Source: Plasmodium malariae | Lineage: Eukaryota; Apicomplexa; Aconoidasida; Haemosporida; Plasmodiidae | DNA: 64,000 bases | Assembly: GCF_900090045.1 (NCBI RefSeq) | Contig: NW_021638297.1 | Span: 84,498 to 148,497, forward strand | Direction: 5' to 3' | In this document: piece by piece, positions 49,962 through 62,769 of the stretch | Numbering within the stretch: the first letter of the stretch is position 1 | How the letters are laid out: each line of letters begins with the position of its first letter | Notes under the pieces: model-generated | Databases searched by the model: none | What the model was told of the DNA's origin: nothing | What the model saw: the letters and a program-made list of their open reading frames with translations, nothing else | Translations under genes and position numbers: made by a program

Positions 49962-52265
49962 GATATAATCCTATACATATACTCAGGAACGTAGAAATCA
50001 TATAGAGTAGAAAGGTTGCAAACATTTAGCATGTATGAATTCTCTTTAACAATTACTCGATAAGGGTTTTTTTATAGTTTTTATTACTTTTTTTATTTCT
50101 TATTCCATTATGTAATTACCTATATATACTAGATTAAGAACTACGAACGCGATTACTTAATTCGGAGAAGAAATATATAACTGTATTATTGTAAGTTACT
50201 TTGTCATATTTTTTACTGCTTATATATGTATCAGTAATTTTTTTAGAATAATCCTTATAAGCAGAAAGAAATGAAATTAAAGGATACTTATAATTAGTAT
50301 ACCGTTATAAGAAATATTTTTTTTAATGATCTATGAAAATTTTTCTTTAATATTAATAAAATTGTGCTTAAAAAATATTAACTGCATATATACAATTTGT
50401 TTTTATGTAACACAGATAATATACAAATATATTTTGATACAGAAAAGTAAAAAATTCTGCATTAAATATTTATAGTAGTGCCTATCTTCTATATTTGTTT
50501 TAGTATTATAATTTGTTTTGGGGGTTAATTTAATTTTGTGCCATAACATATATATGTTATATATTTTTCGGATATATAAAAATGTGAAATTGTTATTTCT
50601 GTGTACTTAACGTAAACATATGTATTTTATATACAATAATTATATGTACTAAATGCTTCATGTATATTTTTATTATAATTAATGCATGTCGTTAATTTAA
50701 TATCCAATTTCACATTTTATATGGATTCTCTTATCTATTTCAGTAATATATATTTTTAAAAATTATATATTTTTTGTTTATGATTTTGAACAATCATTTC
50801 AATGATTAATTTTAATAATTCATTATACATTATTCTTAATTTTAATATATTACGTGGTTCTTCGTTAACTAAAACCAAAACTATGCATTTTTTTGTGGTT
50901 ATATGTATTTCTTGTTTAAAGGTAAATCTAAGAGTTAATCTTTATAAAAAATGTATTGTGAGAAATATATGTTTAATAACTTATTTTTTTTAAGAACACT
51001 TCAATAAATTTCTATATTTTTTTCATAGATCAATTATGAAATTATGAATAATTATGAATACTGTTTTTCTTTAATAATTTAATTATTAATAGAACTTTAT
51101 CAATTTTTAGATTAATAAAACTTTATATTTAAATGAAGGAATTAAAGAACATTTCTTATTTTGCTTTTTACTTTAGATAATTGTAATAGTTAAAAAATTT
51201 TTATAATAATTACTTATATATCTATGTAAAACTATATTTATAAAAAATTATATTCTTTATTACTCCTAGTAGAATTATACAATTATATTTTCATTCCAAG
51301 ATTATTATTACGTTTGTAGATCATTTATTCTATCTTTTATTTGATTATGTATTATTTTTTTATATTATTTCTTCTAAATATATAATAAGTTAAAAGAAAA
51401 AAAAAAAATAAGTCTATAAACTTATAAACGTTTCATTTAGAAATAATGGCATATATTACACATGGTTATACAGTATAACCCTTGAAAATTATTTTACAAA
51501 AATAAAAGATGAGTCATTATTTATCTTTTAAATATATATCTTTTTTGTACATTAGACTGTTTATTATAAACTTGATGTTTTGTATATGTTATAGAAAATA
51601 AAAGAACGAATATGTTTATGTAATATCTGATTTCAATAAATCAATTAATATAAAACAAAAAATTATGAAAAACCTTTTTTTATTTATTACTTCTCCTATT
51701 ATACTGTTACAAATATTAGTTGTTTTTTCGGAATAATCAGTGTTTTTATTTGTATAATGTTTATAAAATCGGGATAATTAATAGGAAAACATAGTTAAAA
51801 TCAGTAATACATCGCTTAATGTATAAAAGGCCGCATTATCTATATTCTCTACATTCTATATTCTACATATAATTAATATCTCGCATATTAAGTAATCGTA
51901 TATATTTTGTTTTATTTTGAAATGTATTAATATAAAATATTTTTTATTGATTTATTATAATAAATGAATAATTTATATATTTTAAATATATAATAATGAT
52001 TTCAATTTACATTATTTCAAGAGAAGTTATTTTTTTTATAAATTACATTAAAGTAAAAATTTTATAGTTTAATTCAGAAGTTATTGTGCTTTGTTTCTAT
52101 TGTTAAAAACAAATTGTTTTTATGAAATTTTTATTATGTTTTTACGAAGAAACAATAAAAAATATATTAAATAAAAAATAACAGTGTTTTTTGTCATTAA
52201 AAAATTATTTCATTATTATAAATTATATCCGTTCTCAATATATTACCTTATTAAAGATATATATA
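49962..52265. other. Spacer before type A gene
   Basis: About 2.3 kb of AT-rich DNA. The 63-codon frame at 50802-50993 has no motif and is not called. The upstream element of the next gene is at 51834-51866. Confidence 0.5.
51834..51866 (+). promoter_or_regulatory. Conserved upstream element of type A gene
   Basis: ATTATCTATATTCTCTACAT then TCTATATTCTACA lies 432 bp before the ATG at 52266. It is almost identical over its core to the copy at 26271-26300. Confidence 0.6.
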
Positions 52266-53266
52266 ATGGAACAAAAAATTACGTCTATGTTATTTAAAAA
52301 AATTTCTACGTTTATCCTTTTAAGTTGGATATGTCATATTTATATATATACGGTGTGATAATATTATTTAAGTACATTTGTGATATTTATGTTTTTCGTA
52401 ATTTATTTTAATTTGTACTTTTTTTAGTGTACATTGTTTATTTGTTTAAATCATAAATTCTTTTTTTGCTTATTCAGAGAACATATAACAAATTTTTGGA
52501 CGAATGCAACAATCATCGCAGAAAATTATATACAAGAAATTGCCGTTTAATGGCAAAATACAATCAGGATAAAAACTCTAGCGTTGTATGTTTAAAAGAA
52601 GAGACAACAAATAGTGCGAACTATGAAAAAGATATATGTAATAATGTAAAGTGTGCCTCAGTAAAAAAGAATCAGTCGAATGGATGCTTACAAAGGAACG
52701 CAAGAGGCCAGAAAATGTATATGAAAAATAAAGCTTGTGTATTTGAAACCAAAAAATATTCCCATTTAGAAAAAAAAATATTTAAGGAACTTGATTATGA
52801 AGATTTTCTTAAAAAGAATAGAACAATTAGTGATAGGATTTATAGAAAAATAATGCGTAAAAAATGCGGATTACGACTTGCTTTACCTTTATTATTGTTT
52901 TTGGTACTATCGATATCATTCATATTAGATAATTTTTGTAGATGTGGGCTTACATATGGTTTGTTTAATATAATAATTCTTATTTCACCTGGTTCATCTC
53001 CTGGTCCTAGTATTCGTGAAACTCAGCTTTCTTCGGCCATAAATTCTTTTTATGATTTGTTGAATAAACCACCTTTAAAATGGTTCACAAAAGTTTTAAG
53101 ACGAGGAAAAGATGGTAAATTGGAAAACTATTGTGTAAAGGGTTTTTTAGGATTTCTAATATATTTTGTACCATTATTCATATTAGGCACCATACTTATA
53201 TCAGCAGTTTTTTATTATCACAAAAAAGTTAAAAAATATGAAAACATTAAGTTCAGGAAAAAATAA
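52266..53266 (+). CDS. fam-l/fam-m exported protein, type A (two exons, intact)
   Basis: Predicted 291 residues. Exon 1 is 52266-52352 (29 codons, MEQKITSMLF then KKISTFILLSWICHI; donor GTGTGA). Exon 2 is 52478-53266, phase 0, after TATTCAG, starting RTYNKFLDE, which aligns with NTFNKYLEE of the gene at 41304. The export-motif region is RLMAK (Arg at residue 52), with Lys in the fifth place. The type A core is very close to the paralogue at 41304 (FETKKYSHLEKKIFKELDY, EDFLKKNRTISDRIY). The first hydrophobic segment is LALPLLLFLVLSISFIL, a loop of about 80 residues contains SPGSSPGPS and NKPPLKWFTKVL, and the second hydrophobic segment (FLIYFVPLFILGTILISAVF) runs into the tail YYHKKVKKYENIKFRKK. 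The upstream acceptor near 52429 was rejected because the frame after it contains stops. Function is unknown; export to the host cell is inferred from the family. Confidence 0.9.
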
Positions 53267-56200
53267 AATGTATAATAAGATATATTGTTCTTTTTGTAAT
53301 GAAATATTCGATATCATCAAATATCTGAAATACCCAGTGAGGAATTAGAAGTATTTATACTGATAACTGATTAAATTTAAAAAATGTAAGTACATGTAAC
53401 TGCTTGTATTGATGAACACAAGAAAAAAGATATGTTCTCATTTTTTTGTTAATTCGAATGTTTCAGTATTTTTCAATTTATATTATAAGGTATCATTTAA
53501 GCTTAAATGAATATTTTGGACTAATGGATATATTTGTATATTTCCATATATTCCTATAAAAAGTATGTGATTATAAGTTATAATAAATATAGAGTAGTTC
53601 AATTTATATAATTTTATTGATATCTTGTGCTAATTTATATTTTACCAATAAACAATACTTCTTTATTTATTTTTATTTCATTTTATTCTAAAATATATAT
53701 TTGCTGACTTATTTTGAAAAACGTTTGATAATATTTAAATTAAAAAAACATGTGTTTTGTTTTGTTTTCATTGACATGAAACAAATATATTACCTTATAT
53801 TGATGTAAATGCATATATTACATAAAAGAAAATTTAATATTTATTACATAATATTAGTTTTATGAGAAATATGCTATGGAATAATTCCATTGTAAATATC
53901 GTTTTAAAGGACATTTATTTTATATTTGAATGATAAAATAATATATAAATATATAATAAAATATTTTTAATAAATTTAGGATATTAATAATAGTTCATTA
54001 ACTTAATAGTTCTAAATATTCACTATTAAATGTAAATTTATCTCGATTTATTATTTTATTATTATGGTAAATTCTAGTGTCAACTCTACTTACCAAATAT
54101 AAATTAAATATATATTATATAGAAAATTTATAAATAAATATGTCACATATTTTTTTAAATTATTAAATTAATGAAATAATACTAATCAGATATTAATTAA
54201 TAATATAGATATATAGTTGTTCCTTTTTTCAAAATAGTAAAATTTTAAATACATTCATATCTATATATACAATAAGTTATTATTAGAGGAAATAAAAAAA
54301 TATATAATTTTCTTACAATAATATAATGATGCAATAATATTATTTATAAATATTTATCCATTTTTTTATGTTTATGAATATATTATGTATATATTATTAT
54401 TATTTTAAAAATACGTAAAGATATATGTAAATTATATATACAATTCCTAATCAATTTATATTAACAACGCTTATTTTTTAATTAAAAAAAAATTGTAAAA
54501 ATGTATTATTTTTTTTTAGAAAAACTTTATAAGTATATTACTTTGTATTGAATGGTGAGTTTTTAATTTGATTCATTAAAAAAAATATCTATATTTTTTT
54601 GTATAAGTTTCAATTTAATAGGTATAATAATTTTGTTTTGAAAATATTAAGGAATCATTAACTGTTCAAAAAGGAAAAAAGAAAAGGTACTAAAATGTGC
54701 ATTGTAAATGTAAAAACATTTTTATTACATTATAGGCAGTTATATTGAGGTGGGAGAAATGAATTGCTATATATACATATATTTTTGAATACGTTATCAA
54801 CTAAAAATGCAAAAATTATTATAAATAATAAAATTAATGTGCTGAATTGAAAAAAATGTTATTGGACATACAGGTGAATGGAAATGCAATGAAAAATTCA
54901 TACAAATATAAATGTATAAGACTATATTTCAGTTGTGCTATAAATATTTAGTAAAATATAAAATATATATATTACAAAGAAATTAACATATTTGTATATT
55001 ACTACTTAACTGAGTAAAATCACAAATAATTTAGAAAAATATGGATTATTTTTAAATGAAAAGGATAAAAAAGTATTTAGCAGTCGAAAATATTTCTAAA
55101 ACAGAAAAAATATATTTATAATTTATAGTTTAGAAAGATTATAATACATATGGTGTGGTCCATATTCATAATTAATTTCACAATATAAATATTATTGTAG
55201 GTTTTTAAAATTTTTTGGATTAAATTTTACATGGAAACGTTATCTGTAATTTATAATGTTAAATGTTCAAATAATTGTGACAGTTACGTGTATATAAAAA
55301 GATGTCTTCATATATGTTAAGATAAATCTATAAATTATCTAAAACTATAAGAATGCAATGATGTTAATTGTTGTAAAATTTTCACGTTTTCCTAATTCTA
55401 CATTGTAGAAATATTATTTCTTAAAGAAAAAAATAATATAAAAATATATTTTAGTTTATAACAATAACTTTTTGTGAATATAACAATTTGATAATTATCA
55501 TTTTTATAGTTACTCAGAAAAAACATAAATTCTGGAATATAATATGTTTTGTTGTTAATAATTTGTTTTAATAATATAATATTTGTTTATATATTTATGT
55601 ATACATATTAGGATTTCCATTTAAATTTTGTTTCTGACATTATGTATATTTAAAGGAATAAATAAAATATAACATATTCCTATATATATAACATTAGTAA
55701 TATTATTAAATCATATATTTAATTATATTTTATTGTTATTACCTCGTATTTGTTATAATATATTATATACTATATTTATTATTCTTATATGTATATTTAT
55801 TTCACTTGAATTATACTTAAATTAATCTAATTGAATGTAACATCTGTACAACAATTTTATTTTAATATATTTTTTTTTTTTTTTCATATTTACAATATTA
55901 ATTTTCCTTATAAATGTATGTTACTCATTAAAAACATAAATTAAAAGATTAAATAGTTCCATATAAACGTTTTTCATTTACAAATAATAGAATAGATTAA
56001 ACTTAATTAAAAATTGTAATTTTTAAATGTAACGGCACAAATATGCAGAATAGGTTATCATTAGGTTTTGTAACGCATATTTTTTAATAGATTAGGTAGT
56101 ATCGTATAAAATGAACATTTTAGTAGAATTGTATACATTAAAGTATCACGCTCAAGAAGGAAGTAGTGCATGTATCATAGTTAACTTATCACAAAATATT

Positions 56201-56353
56201 GTTTGTATTATTAGTTATTGATGGAATAATATTATTATAACTAAGTTTTTATTAAAAATAATTAGTTTCTTTAAAATACAATGTTTACAATATTAGAATT
56301 ACTAATAGAACAGTATCCTTAAAAATAGTAATTATTATAATAATATATAGAGG

Positions 56354-56390
56354 GGTCTCTTATATATATATTCTGTATATTATCTATAGT
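56354..56390 (+). promoter_or_regulatory. Conserved upstream element, type B version
   Basis: GGTCTCTTATATATATATTC then TGTATATTATCTATAG lies about 434 bp before the ATG at 56788. It has the same position as the type A element but looser sequence. Confidence 0.35.
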
Positions 56391-56470
56391 AGATAAAACC
56401 AATATATAAATATAATATGAAATGACTTATTTATATCGTATTTATTCTTAAATTGATTATTAAAAGAATT

Positions 56471-56499
56471 ATTTAATTATTGCTCTACATTAAATAATT
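56471..56499 (+). promoter_or_regulatory. Second conserved upstream block
   Basis: ATTTAATTATTGCTCTACAT then TAAATAATT lies about 317 bp before the ATG and matches 26381-26410 before a type A gene with only a few differences. Confidence 0.5.
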
Positions 56500-56787
56500 T
56501 ATATATTGTAAATATTTATGGATCAATTCTAATTAATTTATTTTCAAAAAAGTTATTACTTTTTGAATAGCTTTATGACAATAATTATGCAATATGTTTT
56601 AAAAGTTATTTTACTTTGTATATATGATAAAATCAATTATAGCTATATACTGTTATGTATTTATGAAGGAATAATTAATATAAATTTTTAAATATATATT
56701 TCATCTTTTATTATTAGATGCATATTGTATTGTTATTAATTTTTTTTTTTTTTTTTTTGAATAAATTAAAATATTAAAATCTATATA

Positions 56788-57679
56788 ATGGATAAAAAAG
56801 TTAAGTTGCTGCTTTTTATAAAAATTTTTACATTTATACTTTTAACATGGATATGCTATTTTGACAGTGAGCTCGTATGATTATATAATTTAAAGAAATT
56901 TATATTATTTATATTTCTAATGTTTTATTTTTATTAGTAATAATTCCTACGTGAATTATTGATCTTTAAAACAGAAAATATTTATATTTTATTTATTTTA
57001 GTGTACGTATAACAAATCTATCGATAAAAATTATAAACATTGTAAAAAATTTTATACAAAAAGTTATCGAACACTGGCAAAATGTAAACAGAATAATAAT
57101 TCGAATAACGTATGCTTAAAAGAAATGCTTGAGAATAATGGAGTAAATAATCAAAGAGATATATCTAATAATGTAAAATGCAGAGAAGGAAAAAACAAAC
57201 CATCGAACAGAAGTTTATTAAATAAGGCGCAATACTATGTGAAAATTATAGATTATAATAATGGAATGTTTGATGGAAAACATTTCCATTTCGAAAAAAA
57301 ATGGATAAAAAAAAGAGATTATGACGAATTTGTTGAGAAAAAAAGGAAAATTAGTGATATAGCCTTAAAAAAAATAAAACTTAGAAGTTACGGTTTTGGA
57401 GTTACTATAATTTTTATTTTTTTATTTTTGGGAATAGGATTAGCCGTACTACCAAAATTACCATTTCTGCAAGTTATATGGAAGACGATCGAAAAAGCAT
57501 CATATTTTCAATCTTTTAAAGCGGCTATTGAGTCTGTGGAAAGATATGTAAACAATAATCTTTATATATTATTATATATCGTACTTATGGTTATATTATC
57601 AGTCGCAGTTATAATAGTGATTCATAAGATCTTAAGAAATAATGAGAAATATACAAAAATGTGGTTGATTAATGAGTAA
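56788..57679 (+). CDS. fam-l/fam-m exported protein, type B (two exons, intact)
   Basis: Predicted 254 residues. Exon 1 is 56788-56874 (29 codons, MDKKVKLLLF then IKIFTFILLTWICYFDSEL; donor GTATGA). Exon 2 is 57002-57679, phase 0, after TATTTTAG. The export-motif region is RTLAK (Arg at residue 52). The type B signature is complete: SLLNKAQYYVKI, MFDGKHFHFEKKWIKKRDY and KIKLRSYGFGV. It is followed by hydrophobic segments FIFLFLGIGLAVLP and LYILLYIVLMVILSVAVIIV and the ending ILRNNEKYTKMWLINE. Exon 2 is exactly as long as that of the type B gene at 35960 (225 residues each). Function is unknown; export or surface location is inferred from the family. No stop or frameshift was seen. Confidence 0.9.
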
Positions 57680-60600
57680 AATGAATAATATATATTGTAT
57701 ATCTTTTTATAAGAAGTCTTTAATATGAAGGAATATCTATAATAGTTTTTGAGATATGCTTACTAAGCATATATATAATTTTTAAAATATTATAAGTACA
57801 CATGTATATACCTGCTCTCTTTAATTCACAACAAAAAATATGTACTATCTTTATTTTTTGTGAATTTGAATGTTTTAATATTGTAGATTTTTATTTTAAA
57901 TTATTATTATATCTTAATAAAAAATTACTGAGGAATATATATTTTTATATTAAAATACATATCTATGAATAATATATTGCTAGGCTTTACGTTCAATATA
58001 TAGTAGTACTATTTACATAATTGTATAGAAATGTGATAATTTATAATTGTAATAAAATATTCAGGGTTATATATTATATGTTGTTATATAAATTTATTAT
58101 CTTTGCAGGTTTTCAAGAAAATGTATTATTTAAAGTTAATAATAAATGTATCTTAATTGAATTTAATGAAAGAAAGTGAAAATATTTCGCTTTTTTGATA
58201 TGTACATGTATAGTTTTTTTACTTAGAGAAAGACTTAATATTTTTTATATAAGTTACGTTTTACGTGAAATATGTTGAAAATTATTTTAATTGTAATGTA
58301 CATTTCATAAGAATATTATTTTTTATTAGATCGCATAAATTTTAATCGACAAATATATAATGATATTATATACTCTTAAATAATGGATTAATTATAATTG
58401 ATTATTAAATTGGGGATATTAAATAATTATAATTAAGTAAAGCGTTATAACGATCTTTAATAATATTATTGTACCTAATTCTAGTGAAAACCGAATGTGT
58501 TATTAATTAATTTAATATTTATGTTATTAAATATTTATATTTAAATAAACTATATATCTTATTTATTTTTTATATCATTAAAAGATTAAATTATTGGACA
58601 ATATTTAAGGAGATACTAATAGGTTTTTTGTTGAAATACTATTTTTTTCTTTTGTTCTAAATATTATTTATTATTTTTTAAATAAAGCAAATCTATATTT
58701 TCATTTTATAATAGGCTTTGTGGCATTATTTTCATATTCCTATAATAATTAAATAATATATCCTGAATAATTTAATTAATGGGGTTAGACATATTTGTCT
58801 AATAAACAATAATAGAGCCTTAGTTTTTTTAATAATATACGTTAATTTTATAATTTTTTTATAAAATTTTTATTTTTTTTTAACGAGTTTTTTGATTACA
58901 TTATTTTAGTATTTGTTCATAATGAGGGTTGTGTACGCTTATTATTATATAGTAAACAACATTATTTGCTAATACCAATTACAAGAATTATTTAAGTTCT
59001 ATTAGGTGTATAAGAAGTTTTAGAATATTCTAAATTATTATTATTTTCTATAAATATATAGAATTATATTTTTCCTAATATATATATAAATAAATTAGCT
59101 TATTTGTATAGCTATGCTTATATATTTTCTTTAGTTTACCTGTAAATATGTTTGTTTAATATCTTACTGAATAATTAATTTCTTATAATGGAATATAAAT
59201 AATTTTTTTAAATCATTACTAATATTTGCATAAATATTTTATAAGATATTTGTGCATGAACATTACGCACTTTATATTCCAATTATGCTATTAAGAATGT
59301 AAATGTATTATATTACGCATATTAGAAAAACCGGAAAATTAAAAAATTTTATACGTTAACGATATTGTTTATGTTTAATTCTTATATATAATATATTGTT
59401 ACAATTTGTTTTATTTGCATATAGCTAATAATTACAATATGGAAGCTTTATTATACTGATTAATTGTGTAAAGGTGTATTTAAATATCCAATGAGGAACT
59501 CAATATTATCCAATATATAACAAAATATTGTAGGAAATATATATTTTGATATAGGATTAGAATAAATATGTGAATATTATAAATTTATAAAAAGGTATTA
59601 TATCCTTAAGTTGCAGTGTTATTTTATTATTTTATCTCTTCGACTGATAAAAAGAATATGATCATAATTTTACGTACACTTTTATTGAATTATTTAATAG
59701 AAATTTAATCGTAAATATTGTATTTCATTATTATCTACATAGCTATATATAAGCAAAAGTAGGTTATACAAAACTGTAATATATTTAAAAATGGGAAAAG
59801 AACTTATTTACTACATAAATGAGTTCCCTTAATATATTGGCCTCATTTTATTAATATAATTAATAAATGTAACACTTTTTCGTCTTAAAGAAATACTCTC
59901 TTTTCATTATTTACTATTTATTTATTTTTTTAATAAAAACGCTTAATTCATTAAACTACTTCTGCTGCATATTTATTTATTCTTTTATACCTGTGATTTG
60001 TAAATCGTGAAGTGCTAATATGACCATGAAATTTTGTGTAATATATAAAACCATAATTGTAAGAATTATCGCCTATAATGCTTCCTAGAAATTGAAAATA
60101 TTAGTTACATAAGAAAAGAATTTAGTTTATTTTTTAATAATTTATAAAGATAAAGACTACATTAGAGTATCGTTAACATATAATTTACGTATCATTTAAA
60201 GTATTTAATTCCACCTAAAAATATATATATTTCTTTTATATTTGTTAAAATTATGTTCCAACAATAATCCATTACACATCTTATATATAATATTATATTT
60301 ATGCATCTCTGAATATAATTCTTTTTTTTTCTGTTATCTAAAAACATAATGTAACATTTTTCATGCTAAGTATATCTAAATATGTGTACTTAAATTAAAT
60401 ATAAACAAAAACGTTACATATTAAAAATGGATTATTCTTTCTTACCATATCTTATTTTTCAACTAAAAGGGTCACTATAAATATTATATCATATATGATC
60501 AAGAGATACATAGATTTTGGTAGATACATTAAATTTGTTTATTTACTGAATGTGTTGCCTTATTAATATATCTTATTATACTTTAATAATTATATATATA

Positions 60601-62769
60601 ATTTTATCTTCAATAGTTCACAAATGGTTTTAAACGTATTTCAGCAATATAAAAATAATTATGCAAAAAAAGAAAATATACTTATAATATTTCACTGGAA
60701 CTTACTTCCATATAAAAGATACTAGATGAAATGAAGAAAATTTATTAACTTATATATTAATTTGTTGAATATTATTTATTCAAGAAAAAAATATATAAAT
60801 TATAAATTATTAAAAGTATAATTTGTAAAATTCAAATTACGAGTATTCCTGTGAGAAAAAATAGATAATCTTATATAATATGAAAAAAATAATAAATATT
60901 TGTTTAATGAAAATAAGTAACTCTCAAAATAATCAAAATATATTATTAACATTATGTGTTTTTCACTGTAATGTTATTGGTTATTTCTGAAAATTATCAT
61001 AAATAAAAAAAATAATACTCTTACTTGATACAATGGCTAACGCCTCCGTTTAAATATAATACATAATATAAATGAAAATTATATCATAAAATCCTTTAAA
61101 TAAGTATATATTATATTTTTTTAATCACGTAATAATTATATATTAAATATTTATTTATTTATTCAAAGTATTTTTATTAAGAAAATATGAATTTATACGT
61201 ATTTATAATTTGTTACGGATAAATGATAAAAATATGAACAAAATAAAACATTATATTATTGAGAAAAAACAAAACGAATGAGAATAAATAAAAAATACAG
61301 TAATAAAAAGAAGATACAAAATATTTTTTTTCTGTTATTTATAATACAGAATTAAAAGAAAAATCTTATACATATATATATATTTATGATTTTTAATTAT
61401 TTTTGATATGTAATATGTTTGTAATAGCATGATAACCGATTTTTGCTTAAACTAAAATATTTGGTACATCAATATTTTTAAAATTTATTATATCAAACAC
61501 ATATATCAAGAAAGATGAGATAATATTCTATAATATTTTATTAAATTATTTATGCATTAACTTATATTGTAATTAATTTACTATTAGTAATAAGAAAAAG
61601 CCTAGTATATATTAAAGAAGAACTATAAAGCAAGCAACATAATAATATTATTTTTTAACAATATTTTCTTATATATGAAAAATTAAATAAATATTATGAA
61701 TTTATTTTCCAAATTTAATATATAATATTGAGTTATATAAATTCCTTTTCATTGAAATTAGAAATATGTTCATTATAGTAGGTATAAGAATATAATTTTA
61801 TTTATCTTTTTAAGAAGTTAACATTTTTGAGTCTTTCATAAAAAAATATTTTATTAAAAATAATTAATTTCTTTGTTTATTTATATGTAATTGCATGGAT
61901 GTATAGAGAAAATTATAATATGGAAATTGTGTCATGCAAAAAAAAAAAAATTAAATTTTGACTTATATAATTTATGTGGCGTCAGATGAAACAAATCATT
62001 TTTAATACTATTATATAATATTCATAAATAGTATTAGTATTATAACTAATATAAATAGATCATTAGGAATATTTGTGGGAACATTTAAAATGATGTATTT
62101 GCCATGGCATATTAGTATTTTTTGTTAAAATTATCTATCATTTATCTATTTTTGACCTTTGTAATATGAATTTTTTAAATATGCTAATACTTATATTTAT
62201 TATTATATATTTAACAATAGGGAAAAGGTTATTTCTGTAGATGAATTACTTTAGTCATATTGTTTGAATTATCATCTCAATAATAATAAAATTTCATAAT
62301 TTTATTGTGTATCCATAATAAGCCTTATATATATATATAAAAGTACAAAAGTGCTTAAAAGATATATGTCATTATGCATTACAATATTATCTTTGTATAA
62401 TTACCATGATATTTTCTAATAATGTAAATATGATAATAATTATTGGCTGTATATATATAGTAAAGCTTCTTCATACTGTATCTCCATTTGTTATTATTTA
62501 CTGTTATATTTTTTGAATGTTAAACTTGTGTTTTATTAAAAATGTAAACGTAATAAAAATCATACAATTTCAATTTATAGTAAGAATGAAATTAGTAATT
62601 ATTGTCCTATAAGTAATATATTAATGGATATAAATATTCATATAAAAAAAGCACAAAATTTACTATTTGGAAATATTATGTCATTTTTTATATAGAAAAA
62701 CTTTTATATGTATAGTTTTAATTATATCAGCTTGTAGATACATATTAAAGTTTAAAGGAAATTTTAGAA
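57680..62769. other. Long spacer before the PIR gene
   Basis: About 5.1 kb of AT-rich DNA. It holds the conserved 3' flank block at 58105-58200 and many A and T runs. No supported reading frame was found on either strand. Confidence 0.5.
58105..58200 (+). repeat. Conserved 3' flank block (pair with 42720-42815)
   Basis: CAGGTTTTCAAGAAAATGTA, then AATAAATGTATCTTAATTGA and TTTAATGAAAGAAAGT, resembles the block downstream of the type A gene at 41304. Confidence 0.55.

Larger units (their letters stand above)
53267..56787. other. Spacer between type A and type B genes
   Basis: About 3.5 kb of AT-rich DNA. The 3' flank block near 53417-53600 resembles those of other members. A somewhat purine-rich zone near 54640-55100 might be a very decayed relic, but no protein motif could be read. 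The upstream elements of the next gene are at 56354-56390 and 56471-56499. Confidence 0.45.

Noticed and set aside
54640..55100. Possible further relic gene between the type A and type B genes
   Set aside because: Slightly purine-rich, but no readable protein piece or match to the other relics could be established by eye.
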